A program made the position numbers and the translations under genes. From positions 658,797 to 722,796 of the forward strand of contig NW_022098024.1 of the NCBI RefSeq assembly GCF_002288925.2: DNA of 64,000 bases, written 5' to 3'. The notes beneath the pieces were generated by a model. It saw nothing but the letters and a program-made list of their open reading frames with translations. It was not told the DNA's origin and did not search any database. This document shows, piece by piece, positions 33,861-46,724 of the stretch; positions within the stretch are counted from its first letter, which is position 1; every line of letters begins with the position of its first letter. The stretch is from Delphinapterus leucas. Its lineage: Eukaryota; Chordata; Mammalia; Artiodactyla; Monodontidae.

Positions 33861-34171
33861 GACAGTTGAACAAATGGCTTATGCTAAGCTCCAAAGCTCT
33901 TGCTTTGGCTATTATGATATTCTGCTTGATTTTCAGAAAAAAATCCAGAAGGCTAATGGGATTTTCTGTATTTACAAAAAAGCAAAGTTACCGGAGTTTA
34001 TAGCAGAATTTGGACTTGAACCCATCAGTCTGTTGCCAAAGCCCTTTCCTTCACCCCATCTTTACTCTCTATGTATTCACTTCCCCAAAATGAACACTGT
34101 GCTCACAGGGGCTGAACTTTTTCCAGCTTTGCATGAGGCCACCCTCATTCCTAACTCTGTGGCTGGTATAT
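33861..34171. other. Unique sequence, nothing recognised
   Basis: A 114-codon open frame (33859-34203) has no recognisable domain, and part of it enters the LTR to the right. Confidence 0.45.
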
Positions 34172-34668
34172 GGACTTGTATTAGTTTCCTATCACTACTG
34201 TGACAAAATACCACAAACTTAGTGACTTGAAACAACACAAATTTATCATCTTACCGTTCTAGAGGTTTTAAGTTCAAGATCAGTCTCATTCATCTAACAC
34301 AAAGATGTCAACAGGGCTGCAGGAGAATCTATTTCCCTCACTTGGCCAGAGGCCATGTGCATTCCTTGGCTTGTGGCCATTTACTCCATCTTCAAAGGCA
34401 GCAGCATCATGTTGTCACATCTTCTTCACTGACTGCTTCTGTCTTCACGTCACCTCCTCTGACTCTGACTCTCCTGCCTCCTTTTATAAGGAGGCTTGTG
34501 ATTACATTGAGCTCACCCAGATAATCCAGGGTAATCTTCCCATCAAAAAATCCTTAATTTAATCACATCTGCAAAGTCTCTTTTGCCATGTACAGTGTGA
34601 CATTATAGGATCTGGAGATTTGAACATAGACATCTTTGGGGAGCCATTATTCAGCTACTACAGAGTTG
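34172..34668 (-). mobile_element. MLT1-group LTR (ERVL-MaLR)
   Basis: Reverse LTR phrases: 'gtattagtttcctatcactac', 'acttagtgacttgaaacaac', 'ttataaggaggcttgtgat', 'acccagataatccaggg', 'catctgcaaagtctctttt' and 'gaacatagacatctttgg'. Nearly complete. Confidence 0.85.
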
Positions 34669-35547
34669 TGTATGGTCTCATCTGGAATGTCTTTGCTCTT
34701 CCCTGGTTCTTTCCCTTCAACTTACCTAAAGCACACCCATCTTCCCACTCCTGGGATTGGATTAATAATTTACTTATAATCTATAAAAGAAAAAGAACCA
34801 TAGTTCAGATGTTTTTCATCACAGCGTTGTTTATGCTTGGCAAATTTTGGGAATCACATCAATATCGTTTAATTAGAGACTATGGAGTTCTTGAAATATA
34901 TGAAAGTAATGATGGAAGATGAAGATTTGCTTACATTTTAAGTAAAAGAAGCAGAATATACAATAGCGCCAGCCTTGTAATATTTATGCATTTGAATAAG
35001 TCTAGAAGAAAATATAGGAATGTGAATTTAATTTACAAGAAATTATGTGCCCTTTTATTTAACTTTCTCCAGTACTGTTATCTTATTTTCAGGTTCCCAT
35101 CTCCTCCATGTGACTTCCACTAAACATCAGCTTCCACCGATATTCTGTCTTTTCTAAATTATGCTTTATAAAGTATATCCGAAAATTTAGCTCACCTACA
35201 GTATTGCATGCAGGAATCATTTCTACCCAACTTGAATGTACGTTTTGGATTCCCAAACCACTTAGCATATAACTGAACATTCAACAAAAGATCTATAAAT
35301 TACATCAAATTCAACAAATTTCATGGAATGTGTACTATGCAGTGTCACCAGGTATCTTTCTTTGCTTGGACTAGAACAATTTATGTCTGTCTTTCTGTGG
35401 GAATTACTAAGAGTGCTTCTTTCACACAAGTATCCTGATCTGAATGATAAATTATGTAGTTGCCCTAAATACGTAGCAAGTGTCATGGATTAGTCTTGGT
35501 AATAACAGTAAACCATGGTTCCTAGAGCACTAGAAAGTTTGAGACAG
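34669..35547. other. Unique sequence, nothing recognised
   Basis: No gene or named repeat. Confidence 0.45.
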
Positions 35548-36072
35548 TGTGGCAGGCAGAATAATGGTTCCCCACCCCCGCAGTGCCCACATCTTAATCC
35601 GGTGAACCTGTGAATATGTTACACTATGTAGCATAGAGGAATTAATGTTGCAGATGGGATTAGGTTGCTAGTCAGTTGACCTTAGAATAAGAGGATTATG
35701 GCAGATGATCTGGGTGTGTTCAATGTAATCACAAGGGTCCTTCAATGGGGAAGAGAGGTAGAAAAGAATAAGAGGGACATATGACTATGGAAGAGAGACA
35801 CAGAGAGATGCAACATCACTGGCTTTGAAGATGAAGGAAGGGCTCCAAGACCCAAGGAATACAGGTGGCCTCTAGAGGTGGAGAAGGCAAGGGAATAGAT
35901 TCTCCCTGGAGCCTCTGGAGGAAATGCACCTCTGCCAACACTTTGCTTTTAGCCCAGTGATACCTACAGTAAACTTCTGACCTCTGGAACTGAAAGATAA
36001 TACATTAGTGCTGTTTTTAAGCCACAAAATTTGTCATAATTTGTTACAGCAGCAATAGAAAATTGGTACAAA
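35548..36072 (+). mobile_element. MLT1-type LTR (ERVL-MaLR)
   Basis: 'tgtggcaggcagaataatgg', 'cctgtgaatatgttacac', 'aatcacaagggtcc', 'ggctttgaagatgaagg', 'tttagcccagtgatacc', 'aagccacaaaatttgtc' and 'gcaatagaaaattgg' appear in order. It is close to full length. Confidence 0.9.
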
Positions 36073-36994
36073 CTTACAATTCTGCCTGGACTGGAGTGCA
36101 GGGGAGCAGAAGTGCAGTAGTCCTAGGGAAAGGAACCAGCCTGTGTTGAGTAGTGGACTTGTGACTGCCCTGGATGCCCTCAGGGGAACCTGGAGCCCAG
36201 CGGGTGACGGAGCTGCAGGCCACAGCAAGAAGGCGCACACAGATGGGGTCAATGGGCCAGGTTCACCAGTCAGAGGATAGATGCATCTTTTCCTTGCCTA
36301 CTCTTTCATCATTTTAGCATTAAAACACTGTCAATTTTTTTAAAACTACTATTTCTTTTCTCAGTGAGATGACTGGCTATAATGGTGACCAACTCTCGTC
36401 ATCTGCTGAGGACTAAGGGGTTCCCTTGGGTGAGGGATTTTCAGGTCTAAAATCAGGACAGTCCCAGGGAAACTGGAATCTTTGCTCACATTACAATATG
36501 TCATCATATTTAGTTTACTCCAAAAAAGAGCTTTAAGTAAGAATGTTTAGCATAAAAAGGAATAAAAAAAAGTAGAAAAGAACAAAAACAGTATTAAATT
36601 ATTAAAGTTTGAAAACTTTGGTTCATGATATTAAAGCATATAATGTGATACTCTTAGGCCTTCCCATAAAGACAGAAGCTACATAAGCTCAATCTTGAGA
36701 AATAATGTCACCTTTAAAATTTTTATGGATTGCCTTAATCTAACAGAGGACACAAGAAAGAAATGAGCCAAATCAGCTTTTTTAAATCATGAAGCCATAG
36801 AATTATATAATTGAAAGGACTCTAGATTTGTCAAAATGCATTTCTGAGAGGACTTAGTGCTTGTGAGATGCCTGAGGCCATATTCAGAAGCAGGAGGGGG
36901 GCTGGGTGAGGTCTTCACCCTCCACTCCCACTTGGACAAGAGCAATCTACAGTGCTTATTTCACATCTGCAAAAGGCTTCTTTGCTTGAAATAT
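36073..36994. other. Unique sequence, nothing recognised
   Basis: No gene or named repeat. Confidence 0.45.
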
Positions 36995-37140
36995 AATAGA
37001 AACCACTGTTTTTATCCAAACCCATTGTTACAAATGAGGAAACAAAGTACCAGAGAGAGAAAAGATTTGTCCAGAGTCACACAGCAAGTTACAACCTAAG
37101 GCTCTTGGCCAGACCCAGTTTCCTTTCTATGCACACCTAG
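36995..37140 (-). mobile_element. MIR SINE fragment
   Basis: 'acaaatgaggaaacaaagtacc', 'ccagagtcacacagcaag' and 'taaggctcttggccagacc' are reverse MIR text. Confidence 0.78.
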
Positions 37141-37254
37141 AATTGCCTTAGGAATACATGGAAAGACTATCTTGTCTGAGGTCTGAATAGTAAAACAGAT
37201 ACCAACCACCTAATGATCCAGAAGGTTGGAAGTTCCACAATGTTTATTATTTTA

Positions 37255-37395
37255 TGAAATCATAATATCATTAAATGTTAGAACCAGAGGGGATCATTTT
37301 CCAGCTCTCATTTTATAATTAGAATCCATGGAGGTTAAGTGAGATTTTCTGAGGTCACTCAACTAATTAATGGCAACATCAATCCTGGAATTCCA
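37255..37395 (-). mobile_element. Old MIR- or L3-like fragment
   Basis: 'tcattaaatgttagaacc', 'ctctcattttataattag' and 'gaggtcactcaactaattaatgg' resemble an old SINE/LINE 3' end on the reverse strand. The family is uncertain. Confidence 0.5.
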
Positions 37396-38074
37396 AGGGA
37401 ATTCCATCATACCACAGTCCTTCCCTTTGGTGCCAGTTGTTGTTTTTGTTCTTGTACGATTATTCAAGTCCAGCCTTTTCTTTGGACAATAACTGCAATA
37501 AATATTGACAGGATACAGTATTCAAGTAGTAAAGCTTTAATTGCTAAGTAATTAAGAACTTATAAAAGGGAAAAAGTAAGGGCTAAATTTACTTACCAAA
37601 TCAAGTCAATCCGCAAGAGTCCACAAAGACATCTGACGATTTCAGAAAGAACCAGTCTGGTCCAAAAGCTGCTTTGACTCAGTACAACCATTTCTCCGAA
37701 TAAAAGCAGCACCAAGTTTAGTTCACTTCCTAGGGAAGTAAGAGCTATACTATTCAGGATTCCAGGAGAGAGATGTTATATGTGCTGTGTGTCTGATCAA
37801 AGTACTTATTTGGGTATGGTTGTGGCTGGAGATAAAAATTGAGACGGCTACTTCTTTACGTAAGAGGAGCCACAGTGGAGGAAGCAACTTCCACACACTG
37901 AGCAGGCTTTTCATCTTGAACTTTCCCAGATATGCCGACAGTCTTCCCCTTGAGGAAGGGGATCTGGACTCTTTGATCTCCATCCTACAAGATAGGTCAT
38001 CCATTTTCTCAGTGAACTTGATCAGTACTCAAAAGGAATGAGTGCTTCAAATAAGAAAAAGAAAGAGACTGACA
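37396..38074. other. Unique sequence, nothing recognised
   Basis: No gene or named repeat. Confidence 0.45.
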
Positions 38075-38141
38075 TTCGGAAGGTCTTGTGCTGTGTACTT
38101 TACATCTCAGTCAACACACACAACACCCTAAGGCATAGATT
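38075..38141 (-). mobile_element. MIR SINE, first part, interrupted
   Basis: 'ctgtgtactttacatctc' and 'accctaaggcatag' are reverse MIR text. The MIR resumes at about 38655. Confidence 0.55.
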
Positions 38142-38650
38142 TTTGTATTAGATTCTTTCTGTTGCAAGTGACAGAATCATAATGCAAACCATGTTAAGCA
38201 TATACAGGAATTGAGGGTCTCATGCAGCTGAGAATTCTGGGAGTGTTAACAGGCCTTAGGAAATGTATCTTACATGCTTTCCTTTCTGACTCTCTCTACC
38301 TCTCCTTCCCCTCTCTTTCTCTTAATGTGGTAGCATTACCCCCTGTTGCACTGCAGTGGGGATAGAATTGGCAACTTGGGCTTCTGGGCTTAAATCATTG
38401 GAGAAGCTCAGAGGATGCTGGCTACCCTGGCTTAGGTCATGTGAGCATCCTTGAACCAATCTTTGTGGCCAGGGAGGTGGATACTAAGATTGGTCAAATC
38501 TACATCACATGAGCAATCTTATGACAAAGGGCTGGAAGAGGACTGGAATGGACAGGCCCATGGAGGTCATGTTAAGTGGGGGAGGAGCAGTTCCCCAAAG
38601 AAAGAGGAATTCTGTTAAAACAGAAGAGAGAAGAGGACTACTGATCTAGC
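38142..38650. mobile_element. Unassigned interspersed repeat inserted in MIR
   Basis: 'attctttctgttgcaagtgac' and 'caatctttgtggccaggg', then 'aggagcagttccccaaag', are familiar from a widespread old mammalian repeat. I cannot name the family or its strand with confidence. Confidence 0.5.
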
Positions 38651-38654
38651 CAAT

Positions 38655-38835
38655 GTGAAGAAATGATTATTAGAGTGTAATTTTCCCCATGTAGAAATGA
38701 GTAAATGAAGTATCTGAGAGGTTTAATTATGCTTTTATAGCTTGCACAATTAATACATCTGTGATAGATGAGAATCAGAAACCAGTTTTAGATGATTCTA
38801 AAACCCGTACTCTTTCTAGTGCAGGACGTGGGCCA
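38655..38835 (-). mobile_element. MIR SINE, second part
   Basis: 'gatgagtaaatg'-like text in altered form, then 'ttatagcttgcacaattaat' and 'cgtactctttctagtgcagg', continue the reverse MIR begun at 38075. Confidence 0.55.
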
Positions 38836-39404
38836 CTACAGTATTCATAGACCCTTGAAAGGGATAGCTTTTCTTAAACATTAGAATTAGTATACTTAAT
38901 TTTATAACAGAACTAAAAGTTGCACTATGGAGTTGTAGAGATGATTATTTGGGGAATATAAAGTGTCTGCTTCTCTGGAAATTGTTTAGCAAGGAGCATG
39001 GCTTTCATCGTATTTTAAAATATTTTACAAGGGACATCGTAATCTTTTAAGGCCATTAGAGGAGTATTTTAGTGGCTTAAAGTGGTTTTTCAATTTTCAA
39101 AAACAAGTTTGAAGATTTTTCTCACCTACATAGCTCATCATCAAAAAATTACTATCTTAACTGTTCAGATGGGACAAGACAAATCTTTCCTTTCTATACA
39201 ATGCTAATAGGATTTCAGATTGGTCCACCTTTTCAGCATGGAGAAAGTTGGCCAGAGGAATCAAAATCCTAAAAAAATATTTTGTAATCAGACAGGTACA
39301 TAAATTCGGTTTCACAAGGATTCTTCAAAGTGTTAGAGATAGTAGAGGGCATAGAAAATGTTCCAAACATTAAATTTTAGAGGACTGGCTCAATAAATTA
39401 TGAC
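38836..39404. other. Unique sequence, nothing recognised
   Basis: No gene or named repeat. Confidence 0.45.
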
Positions 39405-39672
39405 AATGGTAATACCTAACATTTGTTGGACCCAAGCAGTGTGCTAAATATTGTGCATACTATTCAAGGCACTTTTTAATCTCATTTCATTCTCACAATC
39501 AACAACCTACAAATTAGATATTATCATTCTCTTCCTGTCGAGCAAAAAAAAAAAAGAGAAAAGAAGAGCCAGCAAACTATGATTTGCAGCTCCTCATTAG
39601 CAGAGCCTAGACTCATATCCAGATTGATCTGACTCCAAAACTCATGCTCTTAACCACTATGCAGTGTTCTTA
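39405..39672 (-). mobile_element. MIR SINE, nearly full length
   Basis: 'taatacctaacatttgttgg', 'ctcatttcattctcacaatc', 'attagatattatcattctc' and 'catgctcttaaccactatgc' are in order. An A-rich insertion lies at 39544-39565. Confidence 0.85.
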
Positions 39673-41951
39673 TGTATCTATTCAATGGAAAAATATTCTG
39701 ATTAAAATAAAAAAATATAGATTTATATAAACACTAAAAGATATTTGTGAAAGTTGTTAGGTTAAAAATGAAAGTACTAACTGAGAATGCATATTCAGAC
39801 CCTCATTTTCTTTTTTAATTAATGTTTATTTTTATGAATTTATATACACTAAATTGTTAAGCATTACTATCTTTATGTAATGAGTACAGGGCATTTTTAC
39901 ATTCCTGATTTTATTTTTCTGTAATGAAGTAATTATTTACCATAAGCATGAAATACTTTCTTAATAATAAGAGTAAATCATTTATTTCCATTTTGGAAAG
40001 GAAAAGAAATAAGTGTTCTGTCCATCATTTTTCAACTCATTCTGTCTACCTTGATAATGCATTTTATCAGATACTCTAGTCATTGGGATTTAGAGCATTT
40101 GCTATTTGTATCCAAACCTTACCAACAGGAAAGATTTTATATGTAGAATCCTAGGTACCTAGTTAACAGGATAACAAAATAGAATTCCTAAAGTGGAAGA
40201 TTCCAGCTTATAACTGAATCTTAATGCTTCTACTTGGGAAACATCAGCAAGAGCTAAAAATAATTTTCCAAAAATGAGTTAATCAAACATTTTTCCACCT
40301 CCAGAAACATCCAGGATTCATTCGACTCTGGCAAATTATTAGCCTTTCTGCTTAATCTCCTGCTGAATTCATATCTTGCTAATCCTGTGCTGTTCCGTGA
40401 ATGATTACGAAGCTCTGACTCACTAATGCTCCAATACAAAAAAAGAATAATAATTATCCCTTTCAACAAGAGTACTTCTGAAAAATTATAAAATATTCCT
40501 CTGCATTTTAAAAATGGAGGAAAGACTATAAAATTAAAATTATTTAAAAATTTAAAAATGGTTTTAATTGGATTATTTAATTTTGAAGAGTTTTCTGTCT
40601 TTTCTGTTTCTGAAATTATAAAGAGAAGTTCTTAGTTGTTTCCAACCTCCTTCTTCTAACTGCAGTAGTACTAGGAAGACCACACAAGGGTCAGAACGTC
40701 ATCCAAACGTAACACTTTCCATTGACAGACAACTAATAGATAGAAAACATGTTTTTTTTCATGATATAAGAAAGATTTCAAACAAGGTATCTAAATGAAG
40801 TATGGGTCTTGGATTTTACAGTGACACTCCACAATACCCATCCTCCATGACTTCAGTCCATTTTTTCCCTTCCCGATATTGCAAGTCCACAGGGATTCTT
40901 GCCCCAAATCCTTGAATAACAAAGTAGCTTTTAAAATGCTCTTGAAGTCGTTGGCCTAGTTGTTAAATCTGCTGCCATCATTTGGTGACAAGTGAAGAAG
41001 AGAACAGAGGCATTCATAGCTCTTAAAGCTCAAATTCTAGTTATATTTATAGAGGGGCTGAAAAATCCCCTCTGCTTTTTCTTTGACACCAGTGCAATTC
41101 CCCAATACCAATGTACATAATACATGCCTTTTCTCTTACAGAAATATAAGTGCTCCACCAGAAAATCACCAGATTTATGGTTTTTGAGACTTGTGGTTTT
41201 TGAGATTTACTTTGAGATTTGTGGTCAAATTTGAGATATATTGATGTAAGAAAAGGAATGTACAACAGACTGAGTTGACAACTTCTGATAAGATGGAAGT
41301 AAGAATGAGGTTAGGGTCAGTAGATTACAACTTTCAAACCTGAAGGGTTTGTAAGCACTCTCTCTGCTTTGTGATTTCCTGTCCACCAAAGTTCCTCTCA
41401 ACTCTTGAATTGCTTACCATAGACATTTCTTTACTATCTAGAAATTTCCTGACCTCACATATGCAGCACTAGGAAAACAGTTTCATTGCATCAAGGTATT
41501 TGTAATAGAGCTAGAGCATAATCAAACCACTGAATATCAAATCTGAAAGGAAGTTTGGTGTTTACCCCATTTTAGAGATGTCAAAACCTATAAATACAAG
41601 TATTTCTCCCAATCTTTGATAAATTCAGGACTAAAACCAACATCTCCTGATCTCAACCCCACCACCCTGTTTTTGCCTCCTTCTTGTTCAGTTGATACAT
41701 AACATGTTAATAGTCAATGTAATGATACATGTTATATAATAGCTTATCAATTTGGAAATCCTAACCAAATACTGGCACCCAATAAAGTCTAGTCTTTGTG
41801 TAGAGTCAATTTGAAGGAAGAACAATCCTGTAGATAATTATAGCTGAATGATTCTAATGTTTACCTGGTCTTTGGAGAATATGGCCAAAGGTGATTGGCT
41901 GGGGAGATGTAGGTTGTTGGCGGTTATGGGCAAAAAGAAGGAGAGAAGACA
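39673..41951. other. Long unique stretch, nothing recognised
   Basis: AT-rich, without a convincing gene or repeat. The longest open frames are under 75 codons. Confidence 0.5.
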
Positions 41952-41959
41952 TTTTTAAG

Positions 41960-42177
41960 CAGTGGTTCTCAGTTGTGGAAAATTTGTCCCCTCAGCAAAT
42001 ATTTGGCAATGACTGTAGACACTTTTATTGTTACGACCGGAGGGCTGCTACTGGCATCTGGTAGGGAGAGGCCAGGGATGCTTCAGAGCATCCTTACAAT
42101 GCACATAACAGCGCCCTTCCCACAACAAAGGATGATCTAGTCCGAAATGTTAATAATGCCAAATTTGAGAAACCCTG
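41960..42177 (+). mobile_element. MER5A non-autonomous hAT-Charlie DNA transposon
   Basis: It starts CAGTGGTTCTCAGTTG and ends TTTGAGAAACCCTG, an inverted repeat. Internal text 'gctactggcatctggtagg' and 'agaggccagggatgct' match MER5A. An 8-bp target duplication flanks it with two mismatches: TTTTTAAG at 41952-41959 and TTCCTAAG at 42178-42185. Confidence 0.93.
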
Positions 42178-42185
42178 TTCCTAAG

Positions 42186-44751
42186 TATATTTTAAAAAAC
42201 CCTCTCTCCCCATTTCTCTGCATATCTACCCTTGGGCTTCCACAACTTTTCTTCCCTTTACTTTCAATTCCCATCACCGATTCTCTTAATGCTAAAAAGG
42301 ACTCTTTTCTCTTATTCCTCTTTCTTTCAGCTTTCTATGTATTTTGATTTGAATCTTTATCTTCATATTCCATTTCTCTTGTTTCTTCCTTGCACATTAT
42401 CAAATTCCCTAAAAAATAGTACCAAAACCGAAATCCTCTTAGAAGGACAAAGATAAAATTATCTTCAGAAGACAAAAGTGGGGGGAGAGAAAGTTGTAGA
42501 CATTTACACATTTATCACTTTATTATGTCTGCAAGTTTACACACATCATACACGTCTTAAAAGACCAGACTAAAATGAGAAATCTCCATGTTTTCATATC
42601 TCAGCTCCTGAATATGGCAAGGAAATTGCACACTTATCCCAGAATTTCCCACTTTATAGAAGAAAGGAGGTTTCCTTGTGTATGTCACAGAAACCAGAAT
42701 GTGAAAAGAAAGCAAGTGAGTGCAGGCAGGATCTACACGGGCATTTGAGACTAGAGGTAAGGATGAGATGCCCAAGACTGAACGGTGGGGACACTGGTTC
42801 CTAACGTAACCTTTCACTGAGCTAGCTCCAATCCCAGCCCCACATGGATTAGGATCACAAGTTATCATCATTAGGAATTATAAACTCCTTGATCCTATAT
42901 TATCATGTAACATGAAAATAGATAAAGAAGGAAATTTTATAAATTGATGCAAATGGATAATTGAAGGGAGAAATTAGACTTTATTTCAAGAAGATAGGCA
43001 TGGGTTCTTTGCTGTTATCAGCTGAAATACAAAAACCTATGAAACAAAGATCTGAAAGTATTTATGACTCATATGGGCCTAGCAACAGTTGAGCATTTCA
43101 TCTGGCTATTCCATGGAAAATGTACCATAGAAAGCTTGGTTCATTCAGTAAAATGAAGCAGGGAGAAGGATATCTATGAGTTCACTGCCTTTAAGCTTGC
43201 TAACCTTTTGATATATCAAAGATTCCAAAGTATACATTTATAATATGCTGATTATAATTCTAGATGTCAGGGCTTCTCTTTTTTTCTCTTATTATTCTTA
43301 ATAGAAATTTTGAAATCAAGAATTCTAGAATAAATTATGGATGATTGAATTGTGAGTATATAAGTGCAGAAACCTATTTTTGAAAAGCCCTCCATAAACA
43401 AATTAAATATTAGTTAGACTATAATGGAATGTTTAGTAAGCCATTATACATTTAATTGATTATTTTGCAGACATTAAAAAATCATGTTTTTTGAAGTATT
43501 TTAAAGAACATGGGAAAAAGCAGCATAAAAATTATCTGATTATAATTTCATTAGAAATAAACAAATATTTATATTTTTAGAAAGAGAACTTTTATAAAAA
43601 CTCCAAAATAGTAACTTTATGGTTATTTGTATGATTATGAATAATTTTCACTTTTTCTTTATTTCTGTATTTCCAAACTTTTTCTGCAGTGAAATGACTT
43701 TACTGTTAAGTAAGGGAGCAAAAAATGAATGCTAGTTTTAAAAGGGTCCTATAGAGAAATTTTTCTTTTTCTTTATCTAATGCATTGCTAAAAGCATTTC
43801 CATATCAGTTCCATCCACTCTATCTTGGAAAACAGGGAGGAAAATGCATCTGTAATAAATGAAGGCAGCAAACAATGAAATGTGGCCAAATCCATAAATC
43901 CCTTTGCTTAGCAAAGCAACTTTTGCTGCTGCAAGAGTTGGAATCAATTACTGTAGACTTTCATATTGTGATGTTGGGACAGTCTCAACCTCTGGAGTTG
44001 GAGCTTGGAACAAGTCACTTGCACTGGGCAGAGGGGCTCAGATAAAAAGACCCATTTGATCAGAAATGACTTCATTTCACGCATCATTATGCTCTTACCC
44101 TGTGCTTGAAGATAAGCAGTTTAGGCACTGTCATGATTTAGCTGTCTCTTGAGACCCTGCGGTCTAATTAGCTTGGCTCTCAAAAAACTCAGCTCAGCTC
44201 AGTCCTCATTGGGCCTATAGGAAAGGAAGGCGTGTTTTTCTCTACTGTCAGCATTCTGTTAGTTTCTCTAGTCCTGTGCTATATACCCTGTTACTAACGG
44301 GGATTTATTTTTCACTCAGAAAGCTCAGTGGGTAGGAATTTGGCCAAGATAATGATATCTCCCAAAGAGTCAAGTCACTAGCACAACTTTCTAATGCTCA
44401 GGATCCACAGACAGGACCATATTGGTGTTTTACTTTTGCTAAACTTTATTTGCATTGCTATTGCAAAGCAGCATACACAGCTTGTCATCAAGTTCTTATC
44501 AAAATCCCTTCACTGCAGAAGTCATCTGTTTATTTGAATCTTGAGAAATGTCCCTTCTAATAGTAACTGTATTTCTTTGGACCTAGGGAAACAGTTAAGC
44601 ATATAAAGCCTACAAAGAACTGCTTATAATGACCCAACCTCCATAGGTGGCTAAGACAACCATGTAGACAAACTCTTAGGCCTTAGGGCCTGCTAGCAAT
44701 CTCCACTTGCATGCTTCATAGACAAGTTAAATTAACATGCTAAACATTGAA
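42186..44751. other. Long unique stretch, nothing recognised
   Basis: No gene is recognised; a 104-codon reverse frame at 42557-42871 has no known domain. A small palindrome TTTGC-TTA-GCAAA lies near 43903-43916. Parts may be old repeats beyond recognition. Confidence 0.45.
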
Positions 44752-44950
44752 ATCTTTTTTTTCTTTTTCCTTTTTTTGTTTTCATTTTATTGTGGTAAGA
44801 ACACTTCACATGAGATCTACTCTCCACAACATTTTAAGCGCACAATACAGTATTGTTAATTTCAGACACAGTGTTGTACAGATCTCTAGAACTTACTCAT
44901 GTTATATTACTGAACCTTTATGCCCATTGATTAGCAATTCCCCAGTGACT
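44752..44950 (-). mobile_element. Old L1M 3'UTR fragment
   Basis: 'cattttattgtggtaagaac', 'agcgcacaatacagtattg', 'gttgtacagatctctagaac' and 'tttatgcccattgattagc' are the reverse of an L1M 3'UTR. Confidence 0.72.
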
Positions 44951-44953
44951 CTT

Positions 44954-45311
44954 TTTTTTTAATAAATTTATTTATTTTATTTATTTATTTTTGGCTGCAT
45001 TGGGTCTTCGTTGCTGTGTGGGCTTTCTCTAGTTGCGACAAGCGGGGGCTACTCTTCGTTGTGGTGCGTGGGCTTCTCATTGTGGTGGCTTCTCTTGTTG
45101 TGGAGCATGGGCTCTAGGTGCTCGGGCTTCAGTAGTTGTGGCACGTGGGCTCAGTAGTTGTGGTTTGTGGGGTCTAGAGCACAGGCTCAGTAATTGTGGC
45201 ACACGGGCTTAGTTGGTCCGCAGCATGTGGGATGTTCCTGTACCAGGGCTTGAACCCGTGTCCCCTGCATTGGCAGGCGGATTCTTAACCACTGCGCCAC
45301 CAGGGAAGGCC
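44954..45311 (-). mobile_element. Full-length older CHR-type SINE
   Basis: In the reverse direction it runs from a head at 45311 (complement of 'ggcgcagtggttaag'), with A and B boxes, through repeated 'cagtagttgtgg'-type units to a T/TTTA tail at 44954-44993. An imperfect target duplication flanks it: CCCAGTGACTCTT on the left and CCCACAGTGAACTCTT on the right. Confidence 0.93.
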
Positions 45312-45479
45312 CCCACAGTGAACTCTTGATCTCCTATTCTGGTATTTTACCCATCCCAGTGAAAGTTCTTTATTATCACACAAGCAAGAGACTTTGAAAT
45401 TCTTGACAACTTCCCTTTTGTAAACACCTACATCTCATTTATCAGCAAGGCTTTTTGATTCTACCTCCAAAACAGATCT

Positions 45480-45860
45480 AATGGCTTTCTATTTTTCTCC
45501 ATCTCCACTTTCATCCTCTTGGTTCATTCCACCTTAGTAGCCTCTATATAGTTGGACATGCATTCTCTCTCCATTCTGACCGTTCCCATGCAGCAGCCAA
45601 AGTGCTTCTTATAAATCACGGTACAGATTCAACCATTCCCTTGGCAACAACATCTCCTCACTGCATGTAGATCAAAACCCAGATTCTTTGCTACATGGCC
45701 CATTGTGTCTTGATCTTTACTTCACTTTAAAATTTCCCCATTGCCACTCTCCCCTCTACATTCCACTTCCCAGTCATCTACAGACACAGCAATGTTTTTC
45801 CAGCATTAAAGCTCTTTTTCACGTAAGTTTATGCCACTAAATTTTTCCTGGCTAAACATT
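45480..45860 (+). mobile_element. L2 LINE fragment (3' part)
   Basis: 'tggctttctatttttctcc', 'ccaaagtgcttcttataaatc', 'ctacatggcccattgtgtc' and 'ccctctacattccacttcc' follow the L2 ORF2 C-terminus in order. No open frame is kept. Confidence 0.65.
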
Positions 45861-46270
45861 TTCCTTTTCTTGACATCACAGCCAAAATTTTACTTTCTAG
45901 ACACAGTCTCTACTAAGTAAATACTTTTCCAGGTTGCAGATTGGAGGGCAAACTTAGCATGGAGCTGTAGAGGAGGTTCCTTTTAGATTTGCATGAGCAA
46001 AATCAGGAGCTGAAACAGACACGAAGCCTCCCTGGAGTTCCTGCATTAGCTAACCCGGTTTCCAATACTCCAACACCAGAGGTATGGCTTTGATAAGTTC
46101 TTGGGCTCATTATCCTACCAGGGAAGTTCAAATGTGACTCATGTGGTGTTCATAATAATTTGTAATTCTTTTTATGCCATAAATCAAATTTGGTGGCTTA
46201 AGAAAAGTATAAATTTTGGATACAAAGCATGGGTTATTTTTATAATGTTCTTATTTTTTCAAAAGTGGGG
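45861..46270. other. Unique sequence, nothing recognised
   Basis: No gene or named repeat. Confidence 0.45.
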
Positions 46271-46724
46271 TGAATGTTTTTTTTTTATCTTTATTGGAGT
46301 ATAATTGGTTTACAATGTTGTGTTAGTTTCTGCTGTACAGCAAACTGAATCAGCTATATGTATACATATATCCCCATATCCCCTTCCTCTTGAGCCTCCC
46401 TCCCACCCTCCCTATCCCACCCCTCTAGGTCATCACAGAGCATTAAGCTGATCTCCCTCTGCTATGCACCAGCTTCCCACTAACCTAGAGTCTGTCATAC
46501 AGCGTGAAGTCAGTCAGAAAGAGAAAAACAAATACCGTATGCTAAAGCACATATATGGAATCTAAAAACACGGTACCGATGAGCCCAGTGGCAGGGCAGG
46601 AATAAAGACGTAGATGTAGAGAACGGACTTGAAGACACAGCGGGGGAAGGGAAGCTGAGACGAAGTAAAAGAGTAGCATTGACATATATACATTACAAAA
46701 TGTAAAATGGATGGGTAGCGAGTG
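46271..46724 (-). mobile_element. L1 3' end with 5' inversion (twin-primed)
   Basis: The T run at about 46277-46286 is the reversed tail. The 3'UTR follows on the minus strand ('tggagtataattggtttac', 'cctctaggtcatcacag') up to about 46482. From 46483 to 46724 the sequence is plus strand ('gtctgtcatacagcgtgaag', 'gaataaagacgtagatgtag'), i.e. the L1 part that lies immediately upstream. The two parts abut in the element, sharing about four bases (AGTG). Confidence 0.88.

Noticed and set aside
33859..34203. 114-codon frame
   Set aside because: Its end runs into an MLT1 LTR and no homology is recognised.
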